Of a stretch of 28,656 nt of DNA, positions 1 to 7,733 are shown in pieces (within the stretch, counting starts at the first letter, position 1; every line of letters begins with the position of its first letter). Origin of the DNA: Chloroflexota bacterium (GTDB taxonomy: Bacteria > Chloroflexota > Ktedonobacteria > Ktedonobacterales > Ktedonobacteraceae); the NCBI GenBank assembly GCA_005879655.1, contig VBJK01000226.1, positions 1-28,656 on the forward strand, read 5' to 3'. A program made the position numbers and the translations under genes. The notes beneath the pieces were generated by a model. That model made no database searches and had not been told where the DNA came from. It worked only from the letters and a program-made list of their open reading frames with translations.

Positions 1-150
1 CTTTTTTCGATCCCTAGAGAACCTTTGTACATCAGTTTAATAAATTGGTGAATTTGGTACTCTATCTTCTTCTTTGTCAGAGGCCATGTTTAACTCTGCT
101 CACAACGGCAGTTTGCTGACTCTCTTCATTGGTTTCGTACCATTGAGGGG

Positions 151-179
151 TTGACTTTATAGTAAATTTACTATATACT
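151..179 (+). promoter_or_regulatory. Promoter of the double-toxin gene with palindromic operator
   Basis: A -35 box TTGACT (151-156) and a -10 box TATACT (174-179) are separated by exactly 17 bp. The spacer ends with a perfect 14-bp palindrome, TAGTAAATTTACTA (160-173), abutting the -10. A palindrome in this position is the usual arrangement for self-repressed toxin-antitoxin operons, so binding by the downstream XRE antitoxin is a reasonable inference. The predicted transcription start (~185-187) falls on the GTG start codon, which suggests a leaderless transcript. Confidence 0.7.
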
Positions 180-183
180 TTCT

Positions 184-807
184 GTGAGGTACATTTTGGA
201 AAGCTTTGAACTACCTCTTAGGGGAAAAAGGGAGCTTGTTTGGCTTGGAGACTCCGAAAAGAATCTAAAGGAGTTTCCTGAAGAAGTGCAAAGACAAGTG
301 AAAGTTGGTTTAGAATTTGTACAGCGCGGCGAAATACCAAAAAATGCTAAACCATCTAGAAAAGCTGGTAGTGGTGTCTTTGGACTTATCGTGATATATG
401 AGACGTATGAGTACCTTCTACAGGTCAAACTCGATGATAAAATCTATGTTTCGGGTGCATTTAGGCTAAGGAAGCTTGTTTGGCTTGGAAGCACCGAAAA
501 GAATCGAGAGAAGTTTCCTGAAAAAGTGCAAGAGCAAATGAGTGAGAGTTTGCTCTTTATGCAGCGAGGTATCACGCCACCAAATGCAGAACTTTGTTTT
601 AAGCACATAGGGAGTGGTATCTTTAAAATTCCTATAGACAATAACACAAATACGTACCGTGTAGTTGTAGCAGTTAAACTTGGTGAAAAAATATATGTTT
701 TGCACGCATTTCAGAAGAAATCTCCGAGAGACAGAGAAACACGAAAAGAAGATATGGACTTGATCGAAAAACGATACCAGCGAGCACAAAGGATGTCTAA
801 GAGTTAA
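184..807 (+). CDS. Duplicated HigB-like (phage Gp49-like, DUF891) toxin, two domains in one chain
   Basis: The 207-residue protein contains two tandem copies of a RelE/HigB-superfamily toxin domain of the phage-derived Gp49-like type, normally a ~110-residue mRNA interferase. Copy 1 spans residues ~17-93 and copy 2 ~97-201; both begin with LVWLG, followed by EKN, FP..VQ and QRG..P.NA. Copy 2 keeps the conserved TYR (157-159) and the LHAFQKKS end (173-180) plus the C-terminal helix. Copy 1 lacks the YR pair, has SGAF in place of LHAF and stops there. At DNA level a 17-nt block is identical at 233-249 and 473-489, an offset of 240 bp, so this looks like an in-frame duplication. The start is uncertain: GTG at 184 has no ribosome site and coincides with the predicted transcript start. 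The family is fairly sure; whether the fused protein is toxic is unknown. Confidence 0.72.
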   Translation: MRYILESFELPLRGKRELVWLGDSEKNLKEFPEEVQRQVKVGLEFVQRGEIPKNAKPSRKAGSGVFGLIVIYETYEYLLQVKLDDKIYVSGAFRLRKLVWLGSTEKNREKFPEKVQEQMSESLLFMQRGITPPNAELCFKHIGSGIFKIPIDNNTNTYRVVVAVKLGEKIYVLHAFQKKSPRDRETRKEDMDLIEKRYQRAQRMSKS

Positions 808-1189
808 CAGCATTGGGTTGTCCCTTAAACGGGTGTACTTCTTGACGATAGCGGTGCTTAGTTAAGCTATGAACCTGCGAAACGCTAAGAGTGAAAGGGT
901 GTTACTAATGGCAAGAAATAAACCTTCTTCAATGATTTCTCTTTGTCCTGTGTCCTTCAATCTCATCAAGAGTTAGCTTGTTTCCCTAGAGAATTGGTTT
1001 ATGTTGTCTCGACAACTTCCACCTTGCAGAAAGTCTGATGTCGTACCTCAAAATGAGTTAGGGTCTTGGTAAGCCTGTAATTTTTCTACACAGGGAAAAA
1101 CTGTGTATGATGTGATTAGAGGTGAAGCTTCCAGCGATGTTACTCTTTCTGGTAGTGGAGTCGATTCTGCAATGAAGATAAGTTGTTGG
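808..1189 (+). other. Gene-free stretch separating toxin from antitoxin; possible remnant of an IscB/omega-RNA-type element
   Basis: No convincing gene is present in ~380 bp, although HigB/HigA-type genes normally lie within a few bases of each other. The stretch has hairpin-like features: TAGCG/CGCTA (849-853 with ~884-888) enclosing GCTTA-GT-TAAGC; GTTGT-CTCG-ACAAC (~1003-1016); and a 7-bp stem TACACAG/CTGTGTA (1087-1107). After an AAAGGG ribosome-site-like stretch, a 22-codon frame opens at 908 with residues MARNK and ends at 976. A structured RNA directly followed by a start codon is how IscB genes and their omega (HEARO) RNAs are arranged, and these are abundant in Ktedonobacter. The match is from general layout only; I cannot verify the RNA family. 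Confidence 0.25.
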
Positions 1190-1205
1190 TGTGACATAAA
1201 TCACA
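1190..1205 (+). promoter_or_regulatory. Inverted repeat upstream of the antitoxin (operator candidate)
   Basis: TGTGACATAAATCACA is a perfect 5-bp inverted repeat with a 6-bp spacer, 17 bp before the antitoxin start. It matches the shape of a Crp/Fnr-family site (TGTGA-N6-TCACA) and could equally be an XRE operator for the antitoxin itself. The sequence alone cannot distinguish these. Confidence 0.45.
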
Positions 1206-1222
1206 AGCTAGGGGAGCAAGCA

Positions 1223-1570
1223 ATGCACTCAGAAGATGAAGAAATCGAATTTAAAGAAAGCTCAGGTAACGTTTTTGCTGATTTAGGATTAGAAAATGCT
1301 GAAGAACTTTTTATGCGTGCCAACCTTGGCATTTCTGTCTACCAGATCTTAAAAGAGAAAAAGCTCAAACAACGAGTGATTGCCCAACATTTGGGCATTT
1401 CCCAGTCTGACGTATCCCATTTGATGAATGGTCATTTTGACCGTTTCTCAACAGACAAGTTACTGGATTTTCTGAAGCTACTTGACCAAAAAGTGACTGT
1501 GCAGATTAGTGCTCGTCAAAAGGATGAAGCTGCTCAGCAAGTCATTCTGGCCTCTTATTCTGGCCTCTAA
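1223..1570 (+). CDS. HigA-like XRE-family antitoxin
   Basis: A 115-residue protein with a Cro/C1-type helix-turn-helix in its C-terminal half: the motif around IAQHLGISQSDVSHLMNG is followed by FSTDKLLDFL and a VTVQIS strand, typical of HigA-type antitoxins that pair with Gp49-like toxins. The start at 1223 is chosen because AGGGGAG (1210-1216) lies just upstream and the protein then begins with the usual acidic antitoxin N-terminus; the frame is open further upstream to 1103 but without coding character. It should neutralise the toxin at 184-807 and repress the operon, yet lies 415 bp away instead of adjacent. The last codons contain a 13-nt tandem repeat (1544-1556 and 1557-1569, one difference), which changes the C-terminal residues and creates the stop. 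Confidence 0.75.
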   Translation: MHSEDEEIEFKESSGNVFADLGLENAEELFMRANLGISVYQILKEKKLKQRVIAQHLGISQSDVSHLMNGHFDRFSTDKLLDFLKLLDQKVTVQISARQKDEAAQQVILASYSGL

Positions 1571-1877
1571 GAGTCTGTTATGAAATGACCAGAAATGCCG
1601 ATTGACATCTATGGGCGGCTTCGGCTAGACAAGCCTTTTCGCAAAGGTACAGTTGGTGTTCTAGTCCGCATTGGCTGGATGCGTCAAGTAGGCAGATGGG
1701 GATTTGACAAATTAGCTCGTCTTTCTGGTCTTTTCATATGTTCTCTAATACTAACTTGTCTTTGTTCCTTCCTGTTAAGACCTGAAATAGGGTTTGAAAC
1801 AAGCTTATCTCTATGAGGTTGATTTACACAGGACAGCTAGTCCTGTCCCGTTAGGGCTTGGTCAACTCACAATAAAG
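1571..1877. other. Intergenic stretch, no supported gene
   Basis: About 300 bp between the antitoxin and the terminator. A 73-codon frame (1595-1816) has no ribosome site and no family resemblance. The only structure seen is a 9-bp inverted repeat, GACCAGAAA (1587-1595) against TTTCTGGTC (1722-1730), which may be chance. Confidence 0.4.
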
Positions 1878-1913
1878 AACACCCACTCTATTAGTCTCAG
1901 TGGGTGTTTCTTT
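1878..1913. terminator. Rho-independent terminator, probably bidirectional
   Basis: A 10-bp stem, AACACCCACT (1878-1887) with AGTGGGTGTT (1899-1908), has an 11-nt loop and is followed by TTCTTTG on the plus strand. On the minus strand the other side is also A/T-rich. It sits between the antitoxin (plus) and the CCA-adding enzyme (minus), which converge here. Confidence 0.8.
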
Positions 1914-1947
1914 GTTATTAAGCCGGAATAAATGGTCTCACTTCACT

Positions 1948-3453
1948 TCACTTGTGCAGTCTCTCCTCCGCCAACCACAACGCATCATCCTTAGAATGTA
2001 CCCGTCCCTCCGCCTGCGCCTCCGCAATAGACTCAAGCAGCTCGCCAATCAGCGGACCGGGCGCTAGATTCAGCTTACGCATCAACTCTTCGGGCTGTAG
2101 TAAACGCGGTGGAAGAATCTTTTCACGCTCACGGATATAGCACGCGAGTAGTAACCGCACAGTCGTCAGGTGCTTGGTCCAGGCATCCGTCAATGGTTGG
2201 GGACCGCGCATAGCGAGGTGATCGGCGAGCGAGACGAGTGCAACATAAATGCCTGCCGGACCGAGATCGACAAAATAACGCCTGATCGCACGCTGCGTGA
2301 CAGTATCGTTGCTCAGTTGGCCGGGGCGCATATGATGGGCAACAACCTGCTGCACGAGACGGCGATCGTGCGTGCTTGTGCTCAGGCGTCTCATTATCTG
2401 CTGTGCCAAAGGTACGCCAGCTTGAGGATGGTGATAGAAGCGAATAGTCCCTTCTTCGTCTACGGTGTAAGTAGTAGTCTTGCCAATATCGTGTAGTAGG
2501 GCAGCCATCTTCATGGTGGGCGTGGTGAGAGCAGCAAACGAAAATATGCCCTGTTGCTCTGCTTCTCGCAAGAGCGCCTGAAGTGTAACGAGATTGTCTT
2601 CGTTCCCTGTATTGAGATGTGAGGCACGCAATTGCTCTGCTGATTGCTGTAAGAGCGTCGCTAAGTACTCAAGGGTACCAACCGACTCTAGTGAGTGTTC
2701 CAAAACATCCCAGTAATGTAGACTTGGTTGAGGCATATCGCGTGCTACGATAAACTCAGGTATGAGCGTAGTAAAGAGTCCATGCTGATTGAGAAAACGT
2801 AATCGTGCGGTGCCACCCTGGGGCTTCAAGATGGTATACAGCTCTTCGCGGATACGCTCGGTTGCTGAACAGGTGAGCAGGGGGGCATCACGCATGATCA
2901 TCTGAGCTGTACGGTTTTCGATGGTGAGGTCATAGCACGCCATGAAACGGACTGCACGCAGCATGCGTAGGGGATCGTGCTTGAAGACGTAATTATTAAC
3001 GGCTCTGATCTGGCACGCTGCGATGTCGGCTGCACCATGTGATGGATCGATGAGTTGTAACGTCTCGTTGCTGGTAAGGTGAGCAATAAGGTTAGAGAGC
3101 GGTATGGCAATCGCGTTGATCGTAAAATCCCGTTCGTGTAAGTCAGCCTCGATAGTCTTACCATGCTGGGGTGCAATGTCGAGCAGGATATGCTGCTCGC
3201 CATCTTTGATGGTGATGCGGCTGGCTTTATCATGTAGGTAGGCGTAATGACCACCGAGCTTATTGGCGAGCTGACGTGCGAGTCGAGGTGCATCACCACT
3301 GGTCACGATATCCCAATCGGTACAGGGTTCGTTGAGTAGGAGGTTGCGTACGGAGCCTCCTACGAGATAGGCATGGTGGTCGTTAAGGTGCTCACTGGCC
3401 TGTTGTAATAGCTGTAATGTTCGGGTGTCTACGGTATCGGGTGCTATGTTCAT
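1948..3453 (-). CDS. cca: CCA tRNA nucleotidyltransferase with HD domain
   Basis: The enzyme adds or repairs the 3' CCA end of tRNAs in the cytoplasm using CTP and ATP. The N-terminal nucleotidyltransferase head shows YLVGGSVRNLLL, then TDWDIVTSG carrying the metal-binding DxD, then ERDFTINAIA; the tRNA-binding neck contains DPLRMLRAVRF. A C-terminal HD phosphohydrolase-type domain (AALLHDIGK, later VAHHMRPGQ and SLADHLAMRG) gives a total of ~501 residues, longer than minimal CCA enzymes but normal for the HD-bearing group. I start at 3453 because AAGGA lies 7 nt upstream on the minus strand; an ATG eight codons earlier falls within a hairpin. The gene's upstream region is bounded by the group II intron, so its native promoter may have been displaced. 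Confidence 0.9.
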   Translation of the reverse strand: MNIAPDTVDTRTLQLLQQASEHLNDHHAYLVGGSVRNLLLNEPCTDWDIVTSGDAPRLARQLANKLGGHYAYLHDKASRITIKDGEQHILLDIAPQHGKTIEADLHERDFTINAIAIPLSNLIAHLTSNETLQLIDPSHGAADIAACQIRAVNNYVFKHDPLRMLRAVRFMACYDLTIENRTAQMIMRDAPLLTCSATERIREELYTILKPQGGTARLRFLNQHGLFTTLIPEFIVARDMPQPSLHYWDVLEHSLESVGTLEYLATLLQQSAEQLRASHLNTGNEDNLVTLQALLREAEQQGIFSFAALTTPTMKMAALLHDIGKTTTYTVDEEGTIRFYHHPQAGVPLAQQIMRRLSTSTHDRRLVQQVVAHHMRPGQLSNDTVTQRAIRRYFVDLGPAGIYVALVSLADHLAMRGPQPLTDAWTKHLTTVRLLLACYIREREKILPPRLLQPEELMRKLNLAPGPLIGELLESIAEAQAEGRVHSKDDALWLAEERLHK

Positions 3454-3466
3454 CAAACTATCCTTG

Positions 3467-3526
3467 CGGCTCCCCATACCTCAATGGTAGGGAGAGGAAA
3501 CAAGCCCCTTGCGGGGAGCCGTTTTT
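3467..3526. terminator. Strong hairpin in the cca leader; terminator-like on the plus strand
   Basis: CGGCTCCCC (3467-3475) pairs with GGGGAGCCG (3513-3521), and the plus strand continues with TTTTT, a textbook terminator although no plus-strand gene ends here. Read on the minus strand the same 9-bp stem sits in the leader of cca, one base from the AAGGA ribosome site. A smaller competing stem CCCC-GCAA-GGGG lies inside it. It could attenuate cca translation or be the relic of a terminator near which the intron inserted. Confidence 0.55.
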
Positions 3527-3619
3527 GTTAGGAACGGCCAAACCCCACTGGTTTCCCAGGTAAAGTTGTGAAGTAGGCGGCTGACGCGTTACCCTGTGGC
3601 ACGTTTCCATCCGCCCCTT

Positions 3620-3657
3620 CCCGAACCGTGCGTGCAAGATTTCCAAGCACACGGCTC
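3620..3657 (-). ncRNA. Group II intron catalytic domain V
   Basis: The minus strand reads GAGCCGTGTGC ... GCACGCACGGTTCGGG, with the catalytic AGC triad region near the 5' end, a GAAA-type loop and the two-base bulge arrangement expected of domain V. It lies immediately downstream of the intron-encoded protein gene and is followed by domain VI. Confidence 0.85.
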
Positions 3658-3664
3658 TCCAGTA

Positions 3665-5503
3665 TCATAGTTTGGCCTTTTGCAAGGCTTTTACTTTCGT
3701 TAGCTCGATAGTTTGTCGCGTCAAGGGTCGTCCTGCGTGTACGTCCTCATGACACGTTCGACAGAGAGGCATCGTCTTCCGTTTGAGGGCTATCATCCTC
3801 TTGACCCATTCCGGTTTTTTTCTTCCTGGGTAAGTGTGTAGATCTTTCATAGCTCGTACATGGTGAACTTCCACGTGATCTGTGGACCCGCAAAGTTCAC
3901 AGTATCCCGCTACAAGTCGCTGGACGAGTTCTGAATGGTTCCCTCGTTGAATGGTTGGCGGTTGCTCCTCTAGGGTTGCCTTGTTATCCCATGCTAGTGA
4001 TACCCCCCCCCATCTGGCTACAAGCGGCTTCTTGTCAGGTCTGGGGATAGTGACTTGGAGCACTTTGTACTTTTGGCCATCTATCTCTACCTTCGTCTTA
4101 TATTTCTTTATCACTTTTGGCAAAGGCATTCTGAACTTGTTTGCCAGTGTCTTGAGAAGTGAATATTCCATGACCCATTTCAGTTTTTGAAGTGTGCCAA
4201 GGTTATAAGCCATTCGGTAGTACTCGGCAATTCCTCGAAATTCTAGCTGATAGGTAGTAATGATGGTGAAATCACTTTCCTGAAGCAGCGCTGCCCGATG
4301 GATTGCATATCCGTTGCGCATGTAGCTTTGGCATTTTGCTTCCAGTACGTGTCTTGGAACTCGAAGCCCTATTTTTCCGTTCAGACTTCTCCGATCTGTT
4401 CCCTTCTCGGTAATGAATCGTTTTGGGTCGTCCTGGATAACTCTGACTTCATATCCAAGAAACTTGGCAGCTTCGCTTCTCGCATGTGTGAGAAGTGTTT
4501 TCTCATCTGAGAGTTCTAGTTTCAGTCCTTGTCTCAAGAACTCGTTGAGGGCCTGCTTAATTTCTTCTGCCTCTGATTTTGGTCCGTTAAACCCAAGAAG
4601 AAAATCGTCGGCATAGCGTACATACCGTAGACGCCGATAATTTGGGTCGTTTACGTCACTCGACGGGAGTGTTTGCGCTTGCTTTCGCAACTTTTCCGCT
4701 TTTTCGACCTTTCCTCTTTTCCGGTGATATCTCGACTGGTTCATAAGACGATCATATTCATGATTTAATCCTCTTGTGGTTCCTTTCGTGTACTTTGGGA
4801 TCAATTCCGTTTCTACGTACCTGTCTAACCTATTAAGAAGGATGTTTGACAGGATGGGACTCACGCTTCCACCCTGCGGTACACCGCTGAGGGTTTTATG
4901 GAATACCCAGTCTTCCATATAGCCTGCATCGAGCAATTTTTGCATGAGTTTGAGGAATCTCTCGTCATGGATTTGCTCTCTGAGGGTGTCAAGGATCATT
5001 TCATGGTCGAGTTTATCAAAGCATTGTGAAATGTCTCCCTCTATGAACCATGCGGTTCCGAGCCATGTGGCGTAGATTTCTCGTAGTGCAGTATGACATC
5101 CGCGTTTCGGTCGAAATCCATGTGAGTGATCTGAGAATTGTGGTTCATAATATGCCTCTAAAATTAGGCGTATCACTTCTTGCACTAATTTATCAGACCA
5201 TATTGGCATGCCCAATGGACGCTTTTTACCGTTTTTCTTGGGTATATACGTTCGTCTTGCTGGACGCCATTGATAACGTTCATAGCGTATTGCTTCTATG
5301 ATCGCATCTATCTTTTCCAGCGACATGCCATCTGGTGTTTCATTTGTCACGCCTTGTGTCATAGCACCTTTGTTTCGATAAATCTTTCCGTAGGCTTTGA
5401 GATAGAGGTCTTTGTTGTACAGTTGTCGGTAGACCCTCTCTAAAGGCAATCCCTTTTTGCCTCGCTCACGAATAAGTTCTAGATACTCATCGGCTTTCTG
5501 CAT
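3665..5503 (-). CDS. ltrA: Group II intron-encoded protein: reverse transcriptase/maturase with HNH endonuclease
   Basis: A 612-residue multifunctional protein that helps the intron splice, makes the cDNA and nicks the target. Reverse transcriptase blocks run from residue ~60 (PDGMS) through RPLGMP (95-100), HGFRPKRG (128-135), GDISQCFD (156-163) and SGVPQGGSVSP (206-216) to the catalytic YADD at 297-300. The maturase/X domain follows at ~360-480. A C-terminal HNH domain has CELC (535-538), VHH (546-548) and CRTCH (581-585), so all metal ligands and catalytic histidines are present. An AGAGG site precedes the ATG. Length and domain order match CL-type (ltrA-like) proteins, and no truncation is seen. 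Confidence 0.92.
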   Translation of the reverse strand: MQKADEYLELIRERGKKGLPLERVYRQLYNKDLYLKAYGKIYRNKGAMTQGVTNETPDGMSLEKIDAIIEAIRYERYQWRPARRTYIPKKNGKKRPLGMPIWSDKLVQEVIRLILEAYYEPQFSDHSHGFRPKRGCHTALREIYATWLGTAWFIEGDISQCFDKLDHEMILDTLREQIHDERFLKLMQKLLDAGYMEDWVFHKTLSGVPQGGSVSPILSNILLNRLDRYVETELIPKYTKGTTRGLNHEYDRLMNQSRYHRKRGKVEKAEKLRKQAQTLPSSDVNDPNYRRLRYVRYADDFLLGFNGPKSEAEEIKQALNEFLRQGLKLELSDEKTLLTHARSEAAKFLGYEVRVIQDDPKRFITEKGTDRRSLNGKIGLRVPRHVLEAKCQSYMRNGYAIHRAALLQESDFTIITTYQLEFRGIAEYYRMAYNLGTLQKLKWVMEYSLLKTLANKFRMPLPKVIKKYKTKVEIDGQKYKVLQVTIPRPDKKPLVARWGGVSLAWDNKATLEEQPPTIQRGNHSELVQRLVAGYCELCGSTDHVEVHHVRAMKDLHTYPGRKKPEWVKRMIALKRKTMPLCRTCHEDVHAGRPLTRQTIELTKVKALQKAKL

Positions 5504-6519
5504 TACGCATACCTCTTTGTGTAGAACTTCATGATACCTACCCTGCTAGCCTTAATCTTCGGGCTAGCTCTTGTCTCCCTTCGGAGACTGCCCCTTCGTT
5601 TGCACTGATCTTCAATGCTCCCTACTATGGGGGTTCCGTGACCATAGGTGTTTCCACCCGTAGGTCATCCCGTATTTACGCTCGTTAGACGTTTAGTGCG
5701 TTTAGGTGCCCGTTCACTTCCTTAAACCAATTCGTTATCGGTCACTCACCGTAGAGAGCGTTGCACATTCGAGGCCAATTAATGCGTTTACGGTGTCATC
5801 GTTTCAGGTATGCTACGATGGATGATTGTTTACATCGTTGGAAGCTTGGGTTCAACAAACTCAGTTTCACCTCTTTCATGCGCACAGGACTTGCAGATCG
5901 CACTGTCTTACATACCTTCAGACTTATCTGCTTCATGTAACATGCTCTTGTCCACCTTCGGCTTTCGCTTCCGGGTAAGTTACTGTCCTAGAGGTCATTG
6001 CTCTCAACCTCTCTTCCCTATGGGAAGGATCTAACTAGCGCCGAAACGGCGCACGGCCTCGACACAGTTATCAGGCGGTACTTTCTCTTGAGCACTGGCT
6101 TAACCCTTCTCCACCTGTTTAACCCAAGAGTTACAGAGCAACGCGCTGGCCGCGCACGCGCAGGTGTGAACTTGAACACTTCCTGATAACATAGCCCGAT
6201 AGGAACTTCCCGCGCCATATGCGCCTTCTAGGAGTCCCCTGGCTGAGTCTGGTCAGGTAGGGCTTGTAACTGCTTGGTCTTTGGTGACCAACCCTTTACA
6301 GGCCCCTAGCCTTGAGAGCTAGCGGGTTCCTGACCCTTTCTATGGAAAGTTGCCTCTATAGTATCATGTTTGTCTACGGGTGGTCTCCCGTATCGCTGAT
6401 AAATTGGTAAATTGAGTGGCTCGGCATCTCCACGACCCTTTCTCTGGCGATGTCAGGTGTGTGGTCGCTACCCTTCTCCTAATAAGCCCACTGCTAGTAA
6501 AAATCGTTGCATATACTTG

Positions 6520-6546
6520 CATCTGGTGCTAGTATAGCATCAGATG
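6520..6546. repeat. 12-bp inverted repeat with 3-nt loop between intron and cas6
   Basis: The arms CATCTGGTGCTA (6520-6531) and TAGCATCAGATG (6535-6546) pair fully on the plus strand with one G-U, around a GTA loop. No T-run follows in either direction, so a simple terminator is unlikely. It lies ~50 bp upstream (minus sense) of the intron's 5' end and ~50 bp before cas6. It could be part of an intron target hairpin or a cas6 control site. Confidence 0.5.
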
Positions 6547-6597
6547 GAATAATCGACAAGAAAAGGCTTACTAATGTGATAAGGAATACTGAAAGAA

Positions 6598-7578
6598 ATG
6601 GAAACGGATAATGTAACCATGGATACACCACTTTCTTCAACCGCCCCGGCCAAACTCTACGCCATCCTACTCAAACTACGTCCATTACAGCCTGGCACTC
6701 TCATGCCATTCTCCGGCGAACTGGTCCACGGAGCTTGGATGCGCTGGCTGCGTGGCGCAGCACCGGATGTCGCAACATGGCTGCACGATGGCAATAAGCG
6801 GCGACTTTTTACTTGCTCAAGTTTACAATTTCCCTTGCCAGCACCGCGTATGTTAGAAGCTGAACGGCAGAATACCCACATGCCGCTAAATCCAGAAAAA
6901 ACCTATACTGTACGCATTACCCTGCTGCTCGGCCAGCTTTTCCCGCTATTTTATGAAGCATTGATGAACTTTAACATAGCCCCACAGGGACCACAGAGAC
7001 CTCCATTCATGCAGATTGGTAAGCAACTTTTCTTGTTGGAGGAAGTTATCATTAACAATGAAGAACCATCCGGTTGGAGCGGTTTTACTTCATTGGCAGG
7101 ACTGCTGGAGCAGGCACAGGCGGCGATGATGGGAAGCTCTAAAACGCTGAAACTAGAGTTTGCCACGTTAACTACCTTCAATCGGAGCAATGCCAGGAGC
7201 CGAGTCTATGGTGCGCATTACGCACTGTTCCCGTTGCCGCTGTATATCTTTCCCGGTTTAGCACGGCGCTGGGAAGATGTGGCACCGCCTGAATTAGCAG
7301 GTGTGATACAGAAAGAGAGCATTGAGCAGTATCTACAAGATGACGGCATGATTGTTACAGACTATGATGTGAGGCCACACCATATCAAGTTCACTACACA
7401 CCAACAACCCGGTTTCCTGGGTAGCTGTACCTATCAATTACGCGGTCCCGACGAGGCTCCAACTGGTGAACAGGTACTTACTGTGAGGCAACAAATATGG
7501 CTACTAGCCCATTTAGCATTTTATTGTGGCGTGGGATATAAAACTGCGATGGGGATGGGACGCGTTCGGCTGGCTTGA
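6598..7578 (+). CDS. cas6: CRISPR-associated endoribonuclease Cas6 (orphan)
   Basis: A 326-residue protein with RAMP/Cas6 hallmarks. Near the N-terminus MPFSGELVHGAWMRWL carries the histidine region that in this family holds the catalytic residue. At the C-terminus GVGYKTAMGMGRVRL is the glycine-rich loop ending Cas6 proteins. Cas6 cuts CRISPR precursor RNA within the repeats. No other cas gene and no repeat-spacer array occurs anywhere in the window, so it must serve an array elsewhere or be a leftover. An ATG seven codons downstream (6619) is an alternative start; the ribosome site AAGGA before 6598 is rather distant. The gene lies between the group II intron and the FHA-PrsW gene, with no sign of an operon. 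Confidence 0.85.
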   Translation: METDNVTMDTPLSSTAPAKLYAILLKLRPLQPGTLMPFSGELVHGAWMRWLRGAAPDVATWLHDGNKRRLFTCSSLQFPLPAPRMLEAERQNTHMPLNPEKTYTVRITLLLGQLFPLFYEALMNFNIAPQGPQRPPFMQIGKQLFLLEEVIINNEEPSGWSGFTSLAGLLEQAQAAMMGSSKTLKLEFATLTTFNRSNARSRVYGAHYALFPLPLYIFPGLARRWEDVAPPELAGVIQKESIEQYLQDDGMIVTDYDVRPHHIKFTTHQQPGFLGSCTYQLRGPDEAPTGEQVLTVRQQIWLLAHLAFYCGVGYKTAMGMGRVRLA

Positions 7579-7733
7579 TGAGAACCTTGTCATTCTAATC
7601 GTTCCCGTGTATAGTAGAGTGACACGCTGCTGAGGCTAAAGGCCGTTGCAGTTTCTCGCTCATCTAAAGACACGAACTACATGAGAAAGAAGAGAATGCA
7701 GATAAAAATAGCCAGTGAGCCAGGGGACGGAGC

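Larger units (their letters stand above)
3568..6471 (-). mobile_element. Group II intron (full length, ORF-containing), boundaries approximate
   Basis: On the minus strand a 5' structured region (~6471-5504) precedes a reverse-transcriptase gene, and domains V and VI follow it. Before the ORF the RNA contains blocks typical of group II domain I-IV junctions, for example an ACGGAACC...CCATAGTAG stretch. Domain V is at 3620-3657. Domain VI follows, with a GGCGG/CCGCC stem and a candidate branch-point A seven nt from a 3' end at CTTCAC, which places the 3' boundary near 3568. The 5' end is set near 6471, where GTAGCGAC resembles the conserved GUGYG start; this is the less certain boundary. The element is ~2.9 kb, in intergenic DNA between cca and cas6, oriented with cca. 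All required parts look intact, so it may be active. Confidence 0.8.

Noticed and set aside
466..813. 115-codon minus-strand frame opposite the double toxin
   Set aside because: Cys/Phe-rich shadow of the plus-strand toxin domains, no ribosome site.
1190..1205. Definite Crp/Fnr site
   Set aside because: The half-sites match, but so would an XRE operator, and there is no promoter arrangement to decide; listed only as an operator candidate.
1595..1816. 73-codon plus-strand frame after the antitoxin
   Set aside because: No ribosome site, no recognisable domain, hydrophobic tail of random character; lies just before the terminator.
5810..6218. Short frames on both strands in the intron's 5' part
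   Set aside because: The DNA encodes the structured intron RNA; the frames have no start signals or domains.
6598..7733. CRISPR array expected near cas6
   Set aside because: No direct repeats with regular spacers are visible in the cas6 flanks or elsewhere in the window.
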